64,000 nucleotides of DNA, taken from the NCBI GenBank assembly GCA_033398695.1, contig CM065811.1:117599501-117663500 (forward strand), given 5' to 3'. Positions 1-11,873 of this stretch are shown here, in pieces; positions within the stretch are counted from its first letter, which is position 1, and each line of letters starts with the position of its first letter. The notes beneath the pieces were generated by a model. It was not told the DNA's origin. It did not search any database and saw only the letters and a list, made by a program, of their open reading frames with translations. A program made the translations under genes and the position numbers. This DNA is from Orobanche coerulescens. Its lineage: Eukaryota > Streptophyta > Magnoliopsida > Lamiales > Orobanchaceae.

Positions 1-578
1 GCAAATCGTGCGGGTCGGGTCGTTATCGGGTTGACCTGATAACAACCCGACCTGTTAAGGTCAAACCCGAACACGACCTGATAAGGATTCTCTAAACCTG
101 AACACGAACCCGACATGATAAGGTCAAACCCGAACACGATCCGGACACGACACGAACACGATAAAAACACGATTGGATTCGTGTTGACCCGACACAACAC
201 GATAATGACACGACATGTTAAAAACCTGTTTCAACACGATCACAACCTGATAACCTATAAATACTAACAAAAAAAATGATAAAAAACAATAAGAATTATA
301 AACCTCAAATAAAAGTCTAGAAGAAATAAATTATTAAAAAATTATTTATTAAATATTTATTAAATATTTGTTTTTTAATAAATATTTATTAAAAAAAATA
401 AATCATAACGGGTTACCTGAACCCGACCTGAACCCAACCCGAACCCGACCCGGAATTATCGTGTCCTTATTGGGTCAACCTGATAAGAACCCGAACCCAA
501 TAAGGCTTGACACTAACCCATTAATTTCGTGTCGGTTCGTGTCGTGTTTTCGTGTCGTGCCGAAAATTGCCAGCCCTA
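1..578. mobile_element. Non-autonomous hAT-like DNA transposon, left tip cut off by the window edge
   Basis: Both ends are dense in short direct and inverted copies of CGGGT/ACCCGA and CACGA/TCGTG words, the subterminal repeat style of plant hAT elements. The right end reads ...TTGCCAGCCCTA; its reverse complement, TAGGGCTGGCAA, is continued by the first bases of the window (GCAAATCGTG), so about eight bases of the left tip lie upstream. The presumed right 8-bp target duplication is ATTTCAAG (579-586); the left copy is outside the window. The middle is AT-rich and has no transposase, and the 153-residue open frame over the right half is made of repeat words. Class assignment rests on terminus style only. 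Confidence 0.65.
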
Positions 579-589
579 ATTTCAAGCAA

Positions 590-1190
590 ATATTTCGAGA
601 GATATACACATTCCATATTGTGATACGAGAAGATTTGCTCTATTATTTCTTATCTATATTCTTGTATCAAAGAGCGATATATCTTGTAAAATCGAGTTCC
701 TACTCGCAATTGTTTTATTGTAAGGTTGTCTTGTACCCAGAAAAACAAGAGAGTTTTAGTGAGGTTGTTCTTGAGCCCGGAAATCAAGAAATTGTAAGAG
801 TTGGCACTAAACTAGAAAGTGCATTATAAGTTTCTAAGAAAAGTCCTAGTCGGTAAAACTAGGTAGGGGACGTAGGCTTCGTTAATAGCCGAACCTCTCG
901 AACAATTTCTTGTGTTCTTTCTTTTCCGCATTATATTTACTCCGATATTTTAGCTTCCGCACAAAAAGAGTTCAAAACTCTTATCCGCACTATTCAACCC
1001 ACCTTCTAGTAGCGGTACCAATCTAACAAAGAAGTTCACCGGTGCTTCTTTCTTGGCGGAAACTCCGACACTCCTAAAAACATCAAAGAGAACGTCTCTC
1101 ACCATATCGTATCGATACTTGAAACCTGGGATACAAGAAGTGTCAGATACAAGAAGTTTACAAATGCTTCTTTTTTTGCCCAAATTGTAA
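590..1190 (-). repeat. Copia-type LTR remnant, reverse orientation
   Basis: The stretch around 865-900 (GGGGACGTAGGCTTCGTTAA then TAGCCGAACCTCT) is the reverse complement of the block GAGGTTCGGCTATTAACGAA at 21679-21698 in the solo copia LTR of this window. It is therefore a diverged relative of that LTR family, lying in the opposite sense. I see no clear TG...CA ends, TSD, primer site or coding domain, so the borders are approximate. The short open frames here show no known domain. Confidence 0.45.
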
Positions 1191-1390
1191 TATAATTAAT
1201 TTTTGCTCTATTTTTGCTAATTTAAATGGGAGTTTTACTTTTTTTTTCAATTATTAAAAATTGGAAATTTAAAATATGATTTTTTTGCGGTTATCCTTAA
1301 CATAGTATATTTAAAAAAAATACACATTATATGATCGCACAAACTTGTTCAGCTACATACATTTTCAATTGAGAAAATTATATAAAATAA

Positions 1391-1593
1391 TACTCCGTCC
1401 GTTAGCCAATCATGTGCATTATTTTGACCGGCATGAATTTTAATATTTCAGTTGACTTAGTTGGTAGGATGTGTTATGAGTGGAGTACGGGTCCACTTGT
1501 GGTAAAAAAAATTGCAAAAAATAAACAATGCACATAAGTTGTGGATGGACGGAAATAGAAATTGTTGCACATGAATGGCGGACGGAGAAAGTA
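1391..1593. mobile_element. Stowaway-like MITE (Tc1/mariner type)
   Basis: About 203 bp with terminal inverted repeats: TACTCCGTCCG at the left and CGGACGGAGAAAGTA at the right. The family hallmark is CTCCGTCC/GGACGGAG next to a TA target. Inside are inverted matches such as CATGTGCATT against its counterpart near 1520 and 1565. It is too short to encode a transposase. The call comes from terminus sequence and size. Confidence 0.8.
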
Positions 1594-1799
1594 TATTTTA
1601 TTTACATATTGCAAAAATAACATTATCAAAGAATATTTACCAATAACAATGTATTAATATTTATTTACAATAAGAGATGCATTATAACCTTAAATACGGC
1701 AGTTTCACTTTTTTTCTTTCCATATCCAAGACTCAAAATTTGTTGGTGTATTAATTCTTTTTTCTAATCCATCTTTATTTTTCTTATAACGAGGCATTA

Positions 1800-3040
1800 T
1801 TCAACACGTGCGATGCACGGTCTTTGGTTGAATATCTACGTATTTTGTACGTAATGTTGGGGCAGACGGTTGAATGAGCAGATGACAGAATTTAAATGCC
1901 TTTTAGAGAAGTTTATATATATGTTTTTTTATTGTTATTGTCCTTTTATTTTAGTCTATGTAATTAGTTATATGAAATGAGGCTTTACTAACCCGTACGT
2001 TGCTCCGGGGTTGTTTTTGGTTTATTCAACCCGTGCGATGCACCGATTGTATCTAAGATTTCATAGCTAAAATTTAACCATCTTGTAATTTATACTATCA
2101 TTTAAAAGTTCATTTTAATCACCTCGTGTATTAGAAGGTGCACGTGTTTTGTACGTAATGTTGGGGCAGACGGTTGAATGAACAGATGGCAGAATTTAAA
2201 TGCCTTTTAGAGAAGTTTATATATTTTTTATTGTTATTGTCCTTTTATTTTAGTCTATGTAATTAGTTATATGAAATGAGGCTTTACTAATCCGTATGTT
2301 GCTCCGGGGTTGTTTTTGGTTTATTCAACCCGTGTGATGCACCGATTGTATCTAAGATTTCATAGCTAAAATTTAACCATTGTAATTTATACTATCATTT
2401 AAAAGTTCATTTTAATCACCTTGTGTATTAGAAGGTGCACGTGTTTTGTACGTAATATTGTGGCAGACGGTTGAATGAGCAGATGGCAGAATTTAAATGC
2501 CTTTTAGAGAAGTTTATATGTTTTTTTATTGTTATTTTCCTTTTATTTTAGTCTATGTAATTAATTATATGAAATGAGGCTTTACTAACCCGTATGTTGC
2601 TCCGGGGTTGTTTTTGGTTTATTCAACCCGTGCGATGCACCGATTGTATCTAAGATTTCATAGCTAAAATTTAACCATCTTGTAATTTATACTATCATTT
2701 AAAAGTTGATTTTAATCACCTTGTGTATTAGAATGTGCACGTGTTTTGTACGTAATGTTGGGGCAGACGGTTGAATGAGCAGATAGCAGAATTTAAATGC
2801 CTTTTAGAGAAGTTTATATGTTTTTTTTATTGTTATTGTCCTTTTATTTTAGTCTATGTAATTAGTTATATGAAATGAGGCTTTACTAACTCGTATGTTA
2901 CCCCGGGGTTGTTTTTGGTTTATTCAACCCATGCGATGCACCGATTGTATCTAAGATTTCATAGCTAAAATTTAACCTTCTTGTAATTTATACTATCATT
3001 TAAAAGTTCATTTTAATCACCTTGTGTATTAGAAGGTGCA
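1800..3040. repeat. Tandem array, about four copies of a ~300-bp AT-rich unit with Helitron-like hairpins
   Basis: The anchor word TTGGGGCAGACGG recurs at about 1857, 2161, 2458 (as TTGTGGCAGACGG) and 2759, giving a period of 297-304 bp. Each unit also has TTCAACCCGTGCGATGCACC and AACCCGTACGTTGCTCCGGG, both short GC-rich hairpins of the kind found at plant Helitron 3' ends. Units differ by a few substitutions and small indels. I see no coding potential. The array could be a run of Helitron ends or a local satellite grown from one. Confidence 0.65.
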
Positions 3041-3427
3041 TTTGCATTGTAATGTTTATCATAACTTTTGTATTTAAATTAGTTTATTTACATTAAAAGT
3101 TACAATTAAAATAGTCTCTTTATATATTTACAATTAAAAGTTACAATTAAATCCCCCTTTCACATTAAATGAAGGGGGATAAGTATTATATAGTATAGGT
3201 TTAACCATCTTGTAATTTATACTATCATTTAAAATTTCATTTTAATCACCTTGTATATTAGAAGGTGCATTTGCATTGTGATGTTTATCATATCTTTTGT
3301 ATTTAAATTAGTTTATTTACATTAAAAGTTACAATTAAAATAGTCTCTTCATATATTTACAATTAAAAGTTACAATTAAATCCCCTTCCACATTAAATTA
3401 AGGGGGATAAGTATTATATAGTATAGA
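2975..3427 (-). repeat. Two-copy ~228-bp repeat ending in a Helitron-like 5' terminus
   Basis: The block running from 'accatcttgtaatttatac' through 'aaggtgcatttgcattg' to 'gtattatatagtata' occurs at 2975-3199 and again at 3203-3427. On the minus strand it begins TCTATACTATATAATACTTA, similar to plant Helitron 5' ends (start TC, AT-rich). Read with the hairpin array to its left, 1800-3427 may be one rearranged Helitron on the minus strand. I see no Rep/helicase. A third copy lies at 11960-12160. Confidence 0.5.
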
Positions 3428-3495
3428 TATTATGGATATGAAAATTATAAGTACAAATTTGATTAACTCAATATCAAATATTTTATAATTACACA

Positions 3496-4713
3496 TGTTG
3501 TGTCACGATTTATTCATCCCGACAGGCGATCGACAATAAGGCCGAGCGACCAAGTCAACTCCAGTCAAACTATGGCTAGCTCGCCAAGTCGAAGATATCA
3601 GACCACCATCAGTGCACAGCGATCGACTCCCAAGGCGATCTCCCTTTGGCGGTGGCGATCTACTCTAGTGACCGGCTAAGGGCAATCGACCTACGCCCGG
3701 CGAGATGATCGCCGTCAAAAGTCATCAAGGCCAGGTCTCGGGAAAGCACCCACGTGCGAGATCCACCAAAGCGCCGACAAGATCTTCGTAGCGAGCAAGA
3801 TCTTTAGGCGACAGACAAGACCTTTGACCACGGCGCCACCTACCTCACCTACCGGCATGCGCCGAAAGTTGTCGGTGGGACCACCGTGGCGGCAACTCGG
3901 GGCAGCGTGTAAGCTCCCCATTGGACCGCCTGATTGGCTGCCGGCAACTCCTGCGGACTTTGAGGGCAGGCCCATGTGCTAAAAGACGATCGCCCGATTA
4001 TTATATTGCAGAAAAGGCGATCGCCCGGCGTATCCAAGCCCTATAAATAGAGAACCTCCTCCTACTGGAAAAAGGTTGGGAATTCACTTAACCTACGGTT
4101 CACATTCTCTCACATTCAACCTACGGTTCGAAATTCATTACACCAACGGTTCCGAATTCATTCTGACTTACGCTCAGAACACATTCTTTCACATTCCGAT
4201 ACATTCACGGAAATACTGAAGAACATACATATCATCAAGCTCCCGGCTATCTCACCGGAATCCATCTCAGGACTTCTCTCTCTAAATCTCTCGTCCAGAA
4301 GACGATCGACAGAAGCGACAAGTCTCCACTAGGCAGTTCCAAGGGATTCATAAGCCCGAGCCCAAGCATCGACTAAATACTCGCCGTGAGAGACGGTCGA
4401 TCTCTCACCGCCGCATTGTTCATCTCCTTTGTTACAAGAACTCACGAGCATCAAATCTGGTTCTTAGGCAATCTACACGCTCACTAGCTAAGATAACAAG
4501 AATCTTTACACTCATTGTAATTGTATTCTTACATTAGTACTTGTATCCCGAATATTGGTATTAATAATATCTCGCGAGAGCATTCAAGCCGGGACTAACA
4601 TCCCCGGCAAATCTTGTGTTTTTTATCTTTCTCACGGAAGTCCTCTTGTATTTGTTTGCTATCCCATCCATTCCAGGAATATCTATCTCCGGTTAATATT
4701 TTTGGTTGCAACA
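3496..4713 (+). repeat. 5' LTR of E1
   Basis: 1218 bp, starting TGTTGTGTCACG and ending GGTTGCAACA. TATAAATAG lies at 4042-4050. The part before it (U3) differs from the 3' LTR at many CGG/CAG-like spots, while the part after it is almost identical between the copies. U3 carries several CGATCG palindromes, two of them (near 3987 and 4017) just before the TATA box. Confidence 0.9.
4042..4050 (+). promoter_or_regulatory. TATA box of the E1 5' LTR
   Basis: TATAAATAG, canonical for plant LTR promoters. The same sequence stands at 11193-11201 in the 3' LTR. It separates U3 from the transcribed part of the LTR. Confidence 0.75.
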
Positions 4714-4714
4714 A

Positions 4715-4731
4715 TTGGCGCTAGAAGAAGG
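4715..4731 (+). other. Probable primer-binding site of E1
   Basis: TTGGCGCTAGAAGAAGG begins two bases after the LTR end. The TTGGCGC start resembles non-Met-tRNA primer sites of Tat/Athila-type gypsy elements; I cannot name the tRNA with confidence. Confidence 0.55.
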
Positions 4732-4957
4732 TGATCTAACCCTCACATTTTTATTCCTAGTCTAGAAGAACACTCACTTGTTCTCGGGGCACATACTGAA
4801 GTGACACTCACTTGCACTTCAAAGAAAACCTTGAGAATCATGACATCCGCCGGTCCATGAAGAAAGGTTCTCCGAACCGGACACCATTTCCGGTTCAATC
4901 AGACCCCACCCAGCGAGGGGAAGCGCGGCGCGAGACTCTCGATCCCGCATCCGAGAG

Positions 4958-6350
4958 ATGGCCCCAACCTCTCACTCGATCGGTTCCAAACCGAAGAAAC
5001 GGATCGAGGAGGCTATGGCCATCTGGAGGAGCGGCGAAGAGCATGTGCGTCGCTGCAATAACTCCCTCGATCATCCGCCGCATGGGAAAACGGAAATTGG
5101 CGGGCTATTGAGCGAGTGATCGTCGAAAGCCCCAATTCGCGAGAAAGGCTCTCGCACGGCCAGGACGGATCTATATTCAATCGTTTGGGGCGCGACCCAT
5201 CCGGCGGCCAAGGCATTCGATCTCAACCTTGAAAAGGCGGAATCCGAATCCGTCACCGGGACTTGACTACAGCCTCCTGCGGCCGAGCAGTCGGCCATCG
5301 ACTCCGCCCCGATCGCCGAGATCGGTGCTCGATCGCCTCGGCTCCGCTCCGAGCACCGAGCCGCTAGCAATCGAGGCCACGGCGATGGCCGCCATACAAC
5401 GCCTTGACTCGGCGAGATGAGAGCACTCTTGGACACTGGGGCAAGCACCCGGCCAAAAGATCGCCGGGCCGGCCAAGGCCACTCGCGGTCCACATCGAGC
5501 TTGCCCCATCTGACCCGATGATCGCTCCTCCCAAAACACCTCTGTATGAGGAGATCGGACCCGAAACCCACTTGAGTAAATTCCGAATCTACATGGTAGG
5601 TGTGGGGCATCGATGCAACCAAGTGCCGGATCTTCCGTTAACATTGGGCGGTGGCCCATAGGTGGTACGTTTCACTACCACCACGATCAATCACCTCTTT
5701 TAAGAAAGCGGCGAAGGACTTCACGTCATACTTCGCCCGGCAAGGTCCTGAGACCGAGAAGGTCCCCACCGCATGATAAAAATCAAGCGGGGAAAGGCGA
5801 GTCCGCCTTGATTACATCGGCCAGGGTAGGCGAAATCATCCTCACCGTGAACCGTCGATGTGAGCTCGCTCTCTATTCGGTCATGGGGATTCACGGTCAC
5901 TCTCCCATGTTTAGACACCTCTCCAAGGATATTCCCCAACTTACGCGATCTTCCGCGCCAAAGTGCCAACTTTCGGCGGCAAAGGCTACTCACCCTCCGC
6001 TTAGGCGAGGAAACGCCACCTCTTGTCCAAAAGATAGCGATCGCCAAAGCAAAGAAGGCGATCGCCAAGACACCGGAGATCTCTAGGCTTTCGAAGACAT
6101 GGAAGCCCATCTCCTCCATACGTTCAACAGAACTCCGGCACATATTTTCTATGCCATCAAGGGGCACGAAGAGCTCAAAAGCCAAAGGCGATAAGGGACC
6201 ACGGTCATCTGGACAACAATCAATATTGTGCCTACCATAAGAGTCCGACCACGAGACCAACAAATGCCGTGACCTCCTCAAACTGACTCTGGAGATTGTT
6301 CGAGGAGGGCAAGTTGGACGACTTATTGGTTTAGCGAAGCCCTACCTATC
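4958..6350 (+). pseudogene. gag: Broken gag of E1 (retrotransposon capsid protein)
   Basis: No single frame is open. From the ATG at 4958 one frame runs about 50 codons. Near 5550-5590 another frame reads HLSKFRIYMVG. At about 5665-5760 a third reads WYVSLPPRSITSFKKAAKDF, a good match to the core of the plant Retrotrans_gag domain (W..LPPgSI.sF..la..F). Near 6250-6340 a frame reads HETNKCRDLLKLTLEI, like the H..T..C..L...IE segment that ends gypsy gag. The order agrees with a gag on the plus strand. Gag would package element RNA in cytoplasmic particles. Many frame changes occur in a short distance, and some may be sequence errors. Confidence 0.6.
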
Positions 6351-7540
6351 TCTATAGACGATCGTCCGAGTCGAACACAAAAGCAGTGGAAAGCTCATGC
6401 GAGCCGACCCTAGATCAACCTCGGCCAGTCTCGACATGCTTCAATCAAGAAAAGGAGACATCGGAAGTCTCCCGATCTCCTTCCTTATTTAAGAAACCGG
6501 AGGACTCGATCGCCATCTACGGTTCACCGTCTAACATGATGGACTAATGCACGAGATCGCCTCCACCGCACAACGTGCCGTCGAAGGTCGGCATCTGCAT
6601 GACGATCCAAGGTGGGAGAGAGCGACCATGGTCACGGTGGTCGATGGAACCATTGCTTAGGCCATGCAAGGTCCCTTTAGGCCAAGATCGCCCGCCCTTC
6701 GTTTAGATACGAGGCCGGCGTAGTCCGAGGCCCTCCAAAATGTCGGTGAACACGATCGCTCGCCCTCAAAGGTTCATCATCTAACATGGTGAACCGGACA
6801 ATGCGACGTGCCACAACCCCGTCTCAACGTACACCGTCGAGGTCGGCCATCTCCATGGGCGGCCGAGGTGGAAGCGAGCTAACAAGCCGCGGGCGTGGAG
6901 TTGATTCATCCGACGCCGCCCGCGCAAAGACTCCTCTAGGCGAGACCGCACGCCCTTCGTTTAGATACGAGGCGGCGCGGCCTAACAGAGGACCCTCATA
7001 ATAAAGTGAGTCACGAGACACTCAATGTCTTCGCGCATCAAGACATGATCAAGGAGTCGGTCCATCGAACTCCGCGATCGTGCACGGTTCCTCAAAGAAG
7101 GACGGCCGTCCAGGGATTCGACAAAGTTGAAGACCGCTCACTCAAGGAATTATTTTCATCCCCTTACTTCCACTAAGTGAATAAAAACAAGGGGCAATAA
7201 GAGTGCGGACTACCTACACGGACGATCGTCGCTATTCAATCACATACGGAGATCGTCATTTTTCGGATGTAGTGCGGATCGAATTTGTTGTAAAAAGTTA
7301 TCTTTATGAGTTTATCAATTCATTTGGAACTACCCTCGCAACAATCTCTCCTCACACATTTGTACAAAGTCAAACAAAGACTTAAAAATAACCATTCATT
7401 CAAGTGATGAGTCAGAAAGACAAATGCTCATTTCATTACTTGAAAAATCGGAGTACATGATCGCCCGAAGGCCTAAGTGCTACAAAAGAAAGCTACAAAC
7501 TACAAAGAAAGTAAGCTAAAAACATCAAAAATGAAGCGCC
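6351..7540. other. E1 interior without recognisable coding domain
   Basis: The stretch is GC-rich with repeated CGATCG words and a duplicated-looking segment: 'cgcccttcgtttagatacga' occurs near 6692 and again near 6950, with similar flanks. Here pol would be expected in a full gypsy element. I see none of the protease DTGA, RT F.DD or integrase HHCC/DDE motifs. Confidence 0.5.
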
Positions 7541-10142
7541 TCAGGCCCCTGCCTGGCCTTCGCCATCTGCATTCGGCGCGGTCCCCTCATCCTCCGGAGA
7601 GTCGGGATGAGCAAGATTGGCTGGGGACGGATACCAGCTCAAATCCACGCCGATGTCCGTCAGGTCCAAGATCGGCAAGGAGAAAGCCGAATGGAGAGGA
7701 TGCTCTAATGCATATGACTTGAACTTCTCAGCTAGAGGACCGACCTCCAAGCCTCCCTTCTTAGCCGCTCGGATCGAGTCGGCGAACGCCAAATAATAAG
7801 CGAACTCGCTGACATACTCCAAGTTTTGGAAGGGATCGGCCTTGGTCGCCTCAACCTCTTTTCTCAGCTCGGACATCGCCTGTTGCGATCCCTGAAGCTC
7901 GGCCTCCCTCGCAGCAACCTTCTCCTTCGCCTCCGTCAGCTCGCTGGTCAGCCGAGCGATCGTCACCTTCTAGCGATCGGCCTCCTCTTCAGCAACGTTC
8001 CTCGCCTGGACGGCACTCTGCATCTGGTCCCGAAATCGGTCGACCGCCATACGATATTTCTCAGTCTCCTTCTTCTCGGCTCAAGCTCATGGCTCGCCAG
8101 CAGCCGCCTCCGAGAGAGTCCTTCTCCATCGCCGCGATCTTGTCGGCAAACTCGGCGTTCTCTTCCGAGCCGCCTCGAGATCCTCTGAAGGCGAATAGTG
8201 GAGGGCCGCCTCAAACTCTGGCGGCACAGGCGGCCATGGTCGCCGTCCCGAAGAGAAAGGGCGAGAACGGCATGCATCGAACTCGGCGATCGGCGCGGCG
8301 ATCGCATCCAGATCGATCGTCCATGCCTTCGGCGACGAAGCACCCTTGCGACATAGGGAGGAATGTCGCGGGAATGGCGAGGAGATCGACTCGCCAGAAA
8401 TCCACGACCATTGGTGGACAAGACGGATCTGCGCGGCGGATCACGCATCAAAACAACAAGGTTAATACAACTCCTATGCAGATGCGATTTTCAACACGAA
8501 ATGCTATCTACCTCTCGGCCTTCTCGGGATCCCGGCCAAAGCGGTTTCCCTCGAGGGTCTCGGCATCCGCGATCGCCGTCTCCGCGAAAAGCCGCGAGAG
8601 GCGACTCGCCCTCGGAGCAACGATGGTGATCGGAGGCGCGGCGATCGGCACTTCATCGCCGGGCAGAAACGAAGTTTCTTAGGCCTCGGCCTCTTGCGAT
8701 TCGCCCGAAGCCCCTCCTCCGGAATTTCCTCCTCAACCACGACCTGCTCCAAGCGAGGCTCCGGCTCCACGCGAGGCTCCGCCTCCGGAACTATAGGCAA
8801 TGCAACGGGTGGAACCCGAGTTGACCTCTTATGGCGAAGACGGCCTAGGACTCCTGGGTTCGACATGGCGATCTCCGTCGGAGGCTCCAAAAAGCGAGGG
8901 AAGCGAACCTCTGTAGTTAAAGACGATCGACTAACGGTCAGACACTTTCCTCAAGTAAGGCGATCGCCTAGAAAGTGAAGATCGCAGAAGCTCATACCTG
9001 GCACCGCGAGATGTCTCGGGAAACGGAATAGTCGAGCCGACAACCAGCGACTCTCCTTGTTGATCCGAGTGGCGTCTAGGTCGTCGTCCGACAAGCTCCT
9101 AATTCGCTCCAGAACGACGAGAAAGTCGAAAGGCAGCTCCTCGATCGCCGGAATATGAAAGCCTGCAAAACAGAAATCAAATTAGATCAGTCCAAATCGC
9201 ATCCAAACGAAGGGAGAGTCTAAACCCTTACCGGGATTCCTCTCCCGAAATTCAGTGGGGATCTCCAGTTCGCCTGTGGGATTGTCGCTCGCCGAAGCTC
9301 TCCACTTGCCGGCGACCCAGAACCACTTCGTCGATCGCCACGTATCTTATTCGGGACTCCATGAATCACCCGACCAGATCGGCCTTGAATATGGTAACCG
9401 CCGACCAACCTCTCGTGAGCCGTCGGTTTAAACAAATGATTCATCTCCAACGGCGATGGGAGGCGGTACGAGCGATGACCGCCGAAAAGGGTGAGGGTGC
9501 AAATAATTTGGAGCCGGGCGTTCGGCGTCGGTGAAGTGGCGCCACATTCCAAGCGGCCACGGATGGGAGACCGCAAAGGACGAGGGAGGAGCGTAGCCGG
9601 CCTCCATAACGGCCTCACTCACTGCGACCATACCCATCGGAGGCCGGTCGGCTCGTTCATTCTCCGCGGGCGCGAACATGTCCACATACGAAGGAACATG
9701 GAATCTTGTCCTCCAGACGGCGGATCTCTCACGGTCGTCGAGCTCCGATTTGGCCGGCGACCACAACGATCATTGCGCGGCACGATCTGCGACCGCTTGG
9801 GAAGCACATAGGGATAAGCGACCGAATATCCCTAAGTCGAATCTCGGAGTAGGACCGGCTAACCTCTCCATTATTTCAAAGAAAGGCCCTATAGGCCCGA
9901 CCAAAAGTGCTATGTTGCTCCCGGTAAGCCCCGATCGCGGATCTATCTCGATCTGCGATCGTCTCTCTTCGGCCGACTCCTTAGCAATATCGGCCTCATT
10001 GAACAAAGCCTCAACTTGTAGGGTCGATTCCGCTCGAATGGCTTCGCCGTCTCAGTGGAAGACGGAAGGAGTTTCTCCCAGGCGTGATGTCCGGCGGCGA
10101 GCAGTACCCGCTCCAAACGATGATGAGGCTCGGCCATTTTGA
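7541..10142 (-). pseudogene. Antisense accessory reading region of E1 (gypsy-associated plant protein type)
   Basis: Read right to left, fragments appear in three frames. At about 9430-9766 there is VPSYVDMFAPAENERADRPP followed by VAVSEAVMEAGY; this resembles the 'putative gypsy type transposon' domain (PF04195 style), where a conserved region precedes an LHPF/PN motif. Downstream, 7541-7966 encodes 141 residues, the first ~45 being a heptad-rich coiled coil (LTSELTEAKEKVAAREAELQ). It ends in an acidic, Pro/Gly-rich tail. An N-terminal domain followed by a coiled coil is the usual layout of such antisense ORFs. Function unknown. At least four frame changes separate the pieces, and some may be sequence errors. 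Confidence 0.5.
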
Positions 10143-10621
10143 GTTAGAGAAGAAGAAAAGGATTTTTCTTACCCTAAAGTGAAATCGAGCGACGATCGGC
10201 TCTAAGATCTTGAGAAAATTCGGCGGCAGGTCCTTCTTTCTCCAATAAGCACGCGTGAGTAACATCTGCGGCACCGCGCCCCCTTTTATAGGAGGAGGCG
10301 GGGACCCGATTGCAATAAGGGAAAACCTCGGGGTCGGATCTCAAGCAGCGCAATAGTTGACCCCTCGAGACCCGCGTCGCGTCTTTTCAGGGACGCGTCG
10401 AGGAGTCATTAATGACCGTTGGCGTCCTCCATAGAAGCCCGACACGTGCACGGAGACTTTTCAACGCCGTTGTTTTTCCATGTGATTCGGCGGCCAGTCG
10501 TCCGAACCCAGTATATCGGCTCAAAGACGATCGCGATTCGATTAAACACAAAGTCGCTCGTCAAAAGGTCAGCGATCGCCAAGAGAGCCACCTCACCCCA
10601 CGTTTCCAACGTATGAGCGAG

Positions 10622-10633
10622 CTGGGGGGCAAT
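10622..10633 (+). other. Polypurine tract of E1
   Basis: CTGGGGGGCAAT-type purine run directly before the 3' LTR, the expected plus-strand primer site. It fixes the element orientation as plus. Confidence 0.75.
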
Positions 10634-11873
10634 TGTTGTGTCACGATTTATTCATCCCGACAGGCGATCGACAATAAGGCCGAGCGACCAAGTCAACTCC
10701 AGTCAAACTATGGCTAGCTCGCCAAGTCGAAGATATCAGACCACCATCAGGTACCTGGCGATCGACTCCCAAGGCGATCGCCCTTTGGCAGCTGGCGATC
10801 TACTCTAGTGACCGGCTAAGGGAAATCGACCTACGCCCCGAGCAGAGACGATCGCCCGTCAAAAGTCATCAAGGACTGGGTCTCAGGAAAGCACCCACGT
10901 ACAGATCCACCAAAGGCGCTGACAAGATCTTCGTAGCAGGCAAGATCTTTAGCTGACAGACAAGACCTTTGACCACAGCCTGCCACCTACCTCACCTACC
11001 AGCATGCGCGCCGAAAGTTGTCAGTGGGACCACCCGTGACAGCAACTCAGGACGCGTGTAAGCTCCCCATTGGACCGCATGCTGATTGCAAAGCAACTCC
11101 TGCAGACTTTGAGGGGACAGGCCCATGTGCTAAAAGACGATCGCCCGATTATTATATTGCAGAAAAGGCGATCGTCCGGCGTATCCAAGCCCTATAAATA
11201 GAGAACCTCCTCCTACTGGAAAAAGGTTGGGAATTCACTTAACCTACGGTTCACATTCTCTCACATTCAACCTACGGTTCGAAATTCATTACACCAACGG
11301 TTCCGAATTCATTCTGACTTACGCTCAGAACACATTCTCTCACATTCCGATACATTCACGGAAATACTGAAGAACATACATATCATCAAGCTCCCGGCTA
11401 TCTCACCGGAATCCATCTCAGGACTTCTCTCTCTAAATCTCTCGTCCAGAAGACGATCGACAGAAGCAGCAAGTCTCCACTAGACAGATTCCAAGGGATT
11501 CATAAGCCCAGGAGCCCAAGCATCCAGCTAAATACTCGCCGTGAGAGACGGTCGATCTCTCACCGCCGCGACTGTTCATCTCCTTTGTTACAAGAACTCA
11601 CAGAGCATCAAATCTGGTTCTTCCGGCAATCTACACACTCACTAGCTAAGATAACAAGAATCTTTACACTCATTGTAATTGTATTCTTACATTAGTACTT
11701 GTATCCCCGAATATTGGTATTAATAATATCTCGCGAGAGCATTCAAGCCCGGGACTAACAACCCCGGCAAATCTTGTGTTATTTATCTTTCTCACGGAAG
11801 TGCTCTTGCATTTGTTTGCTATCCCATCCATTCCAGCAATATCTATCTCCGGATAATATTTTGGGTAGCAACA
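10634..11873 (+). repeat. 3' LTR of E1
   Basis: 1240 bp, TGTTGTGTCACG ... GTAGCAACA, with TATAAATAG at 11193-11201. It is 22 bp longer than the 5' LTR, through many 1-4-base differences in U3. It is followed by the TSD ACACA, which here merges into a short (AC)n run to 11889. Confidence 0.9.

Larger units (their letters stand above)
3496..11873 (+). mobile_element. Gypsy-type LTR retrotransposon E1, gag plus antisense region, no pol seen
   Basis: Complete by structure. LTRs lie at 3496-4713 and 10634-11873, and a perfect 5-bp duplication ACACA flanks it (3491-3495 and 11874-11878). A primer-site-like sequence follows the left LTR and a purine tract precedes the right LTR, so it is plus-oriented. 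The 5.9-kb interior has gag-like pieces (about 4958-6350) and a minus-strand accessory region (about 7541-10142). I find no reverse transcriptase, RNase H or integrase motif in any frame. Antisense accessory ORFs before the 3' LTR are known in the Tat branch of gypsy elements (Retand, Ogre-like), so a Tat-related non-autonomous derivative is my best guess. GC content is well above the flanks. Confidence 0.85.

Noticed and set aside
3496..10633. Frequent GCGATCGC, the HIP1 word of cyanobacteria, suggesting transfer or contamination
   Set aside because: It lies inside an LTR element with a 5-bp TSD, TATA box, primer-site-like sequence and gypsy gag, in plant DNA on both sides.
4812..10717. Many overlapping open frames of 60-200 codons on both strands of E1
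   Set aside because: GC-rich sequence has few chance stops. Only the gag-like pieces and the antisense PF04195-like and coiled-coil pieces match known proteins.
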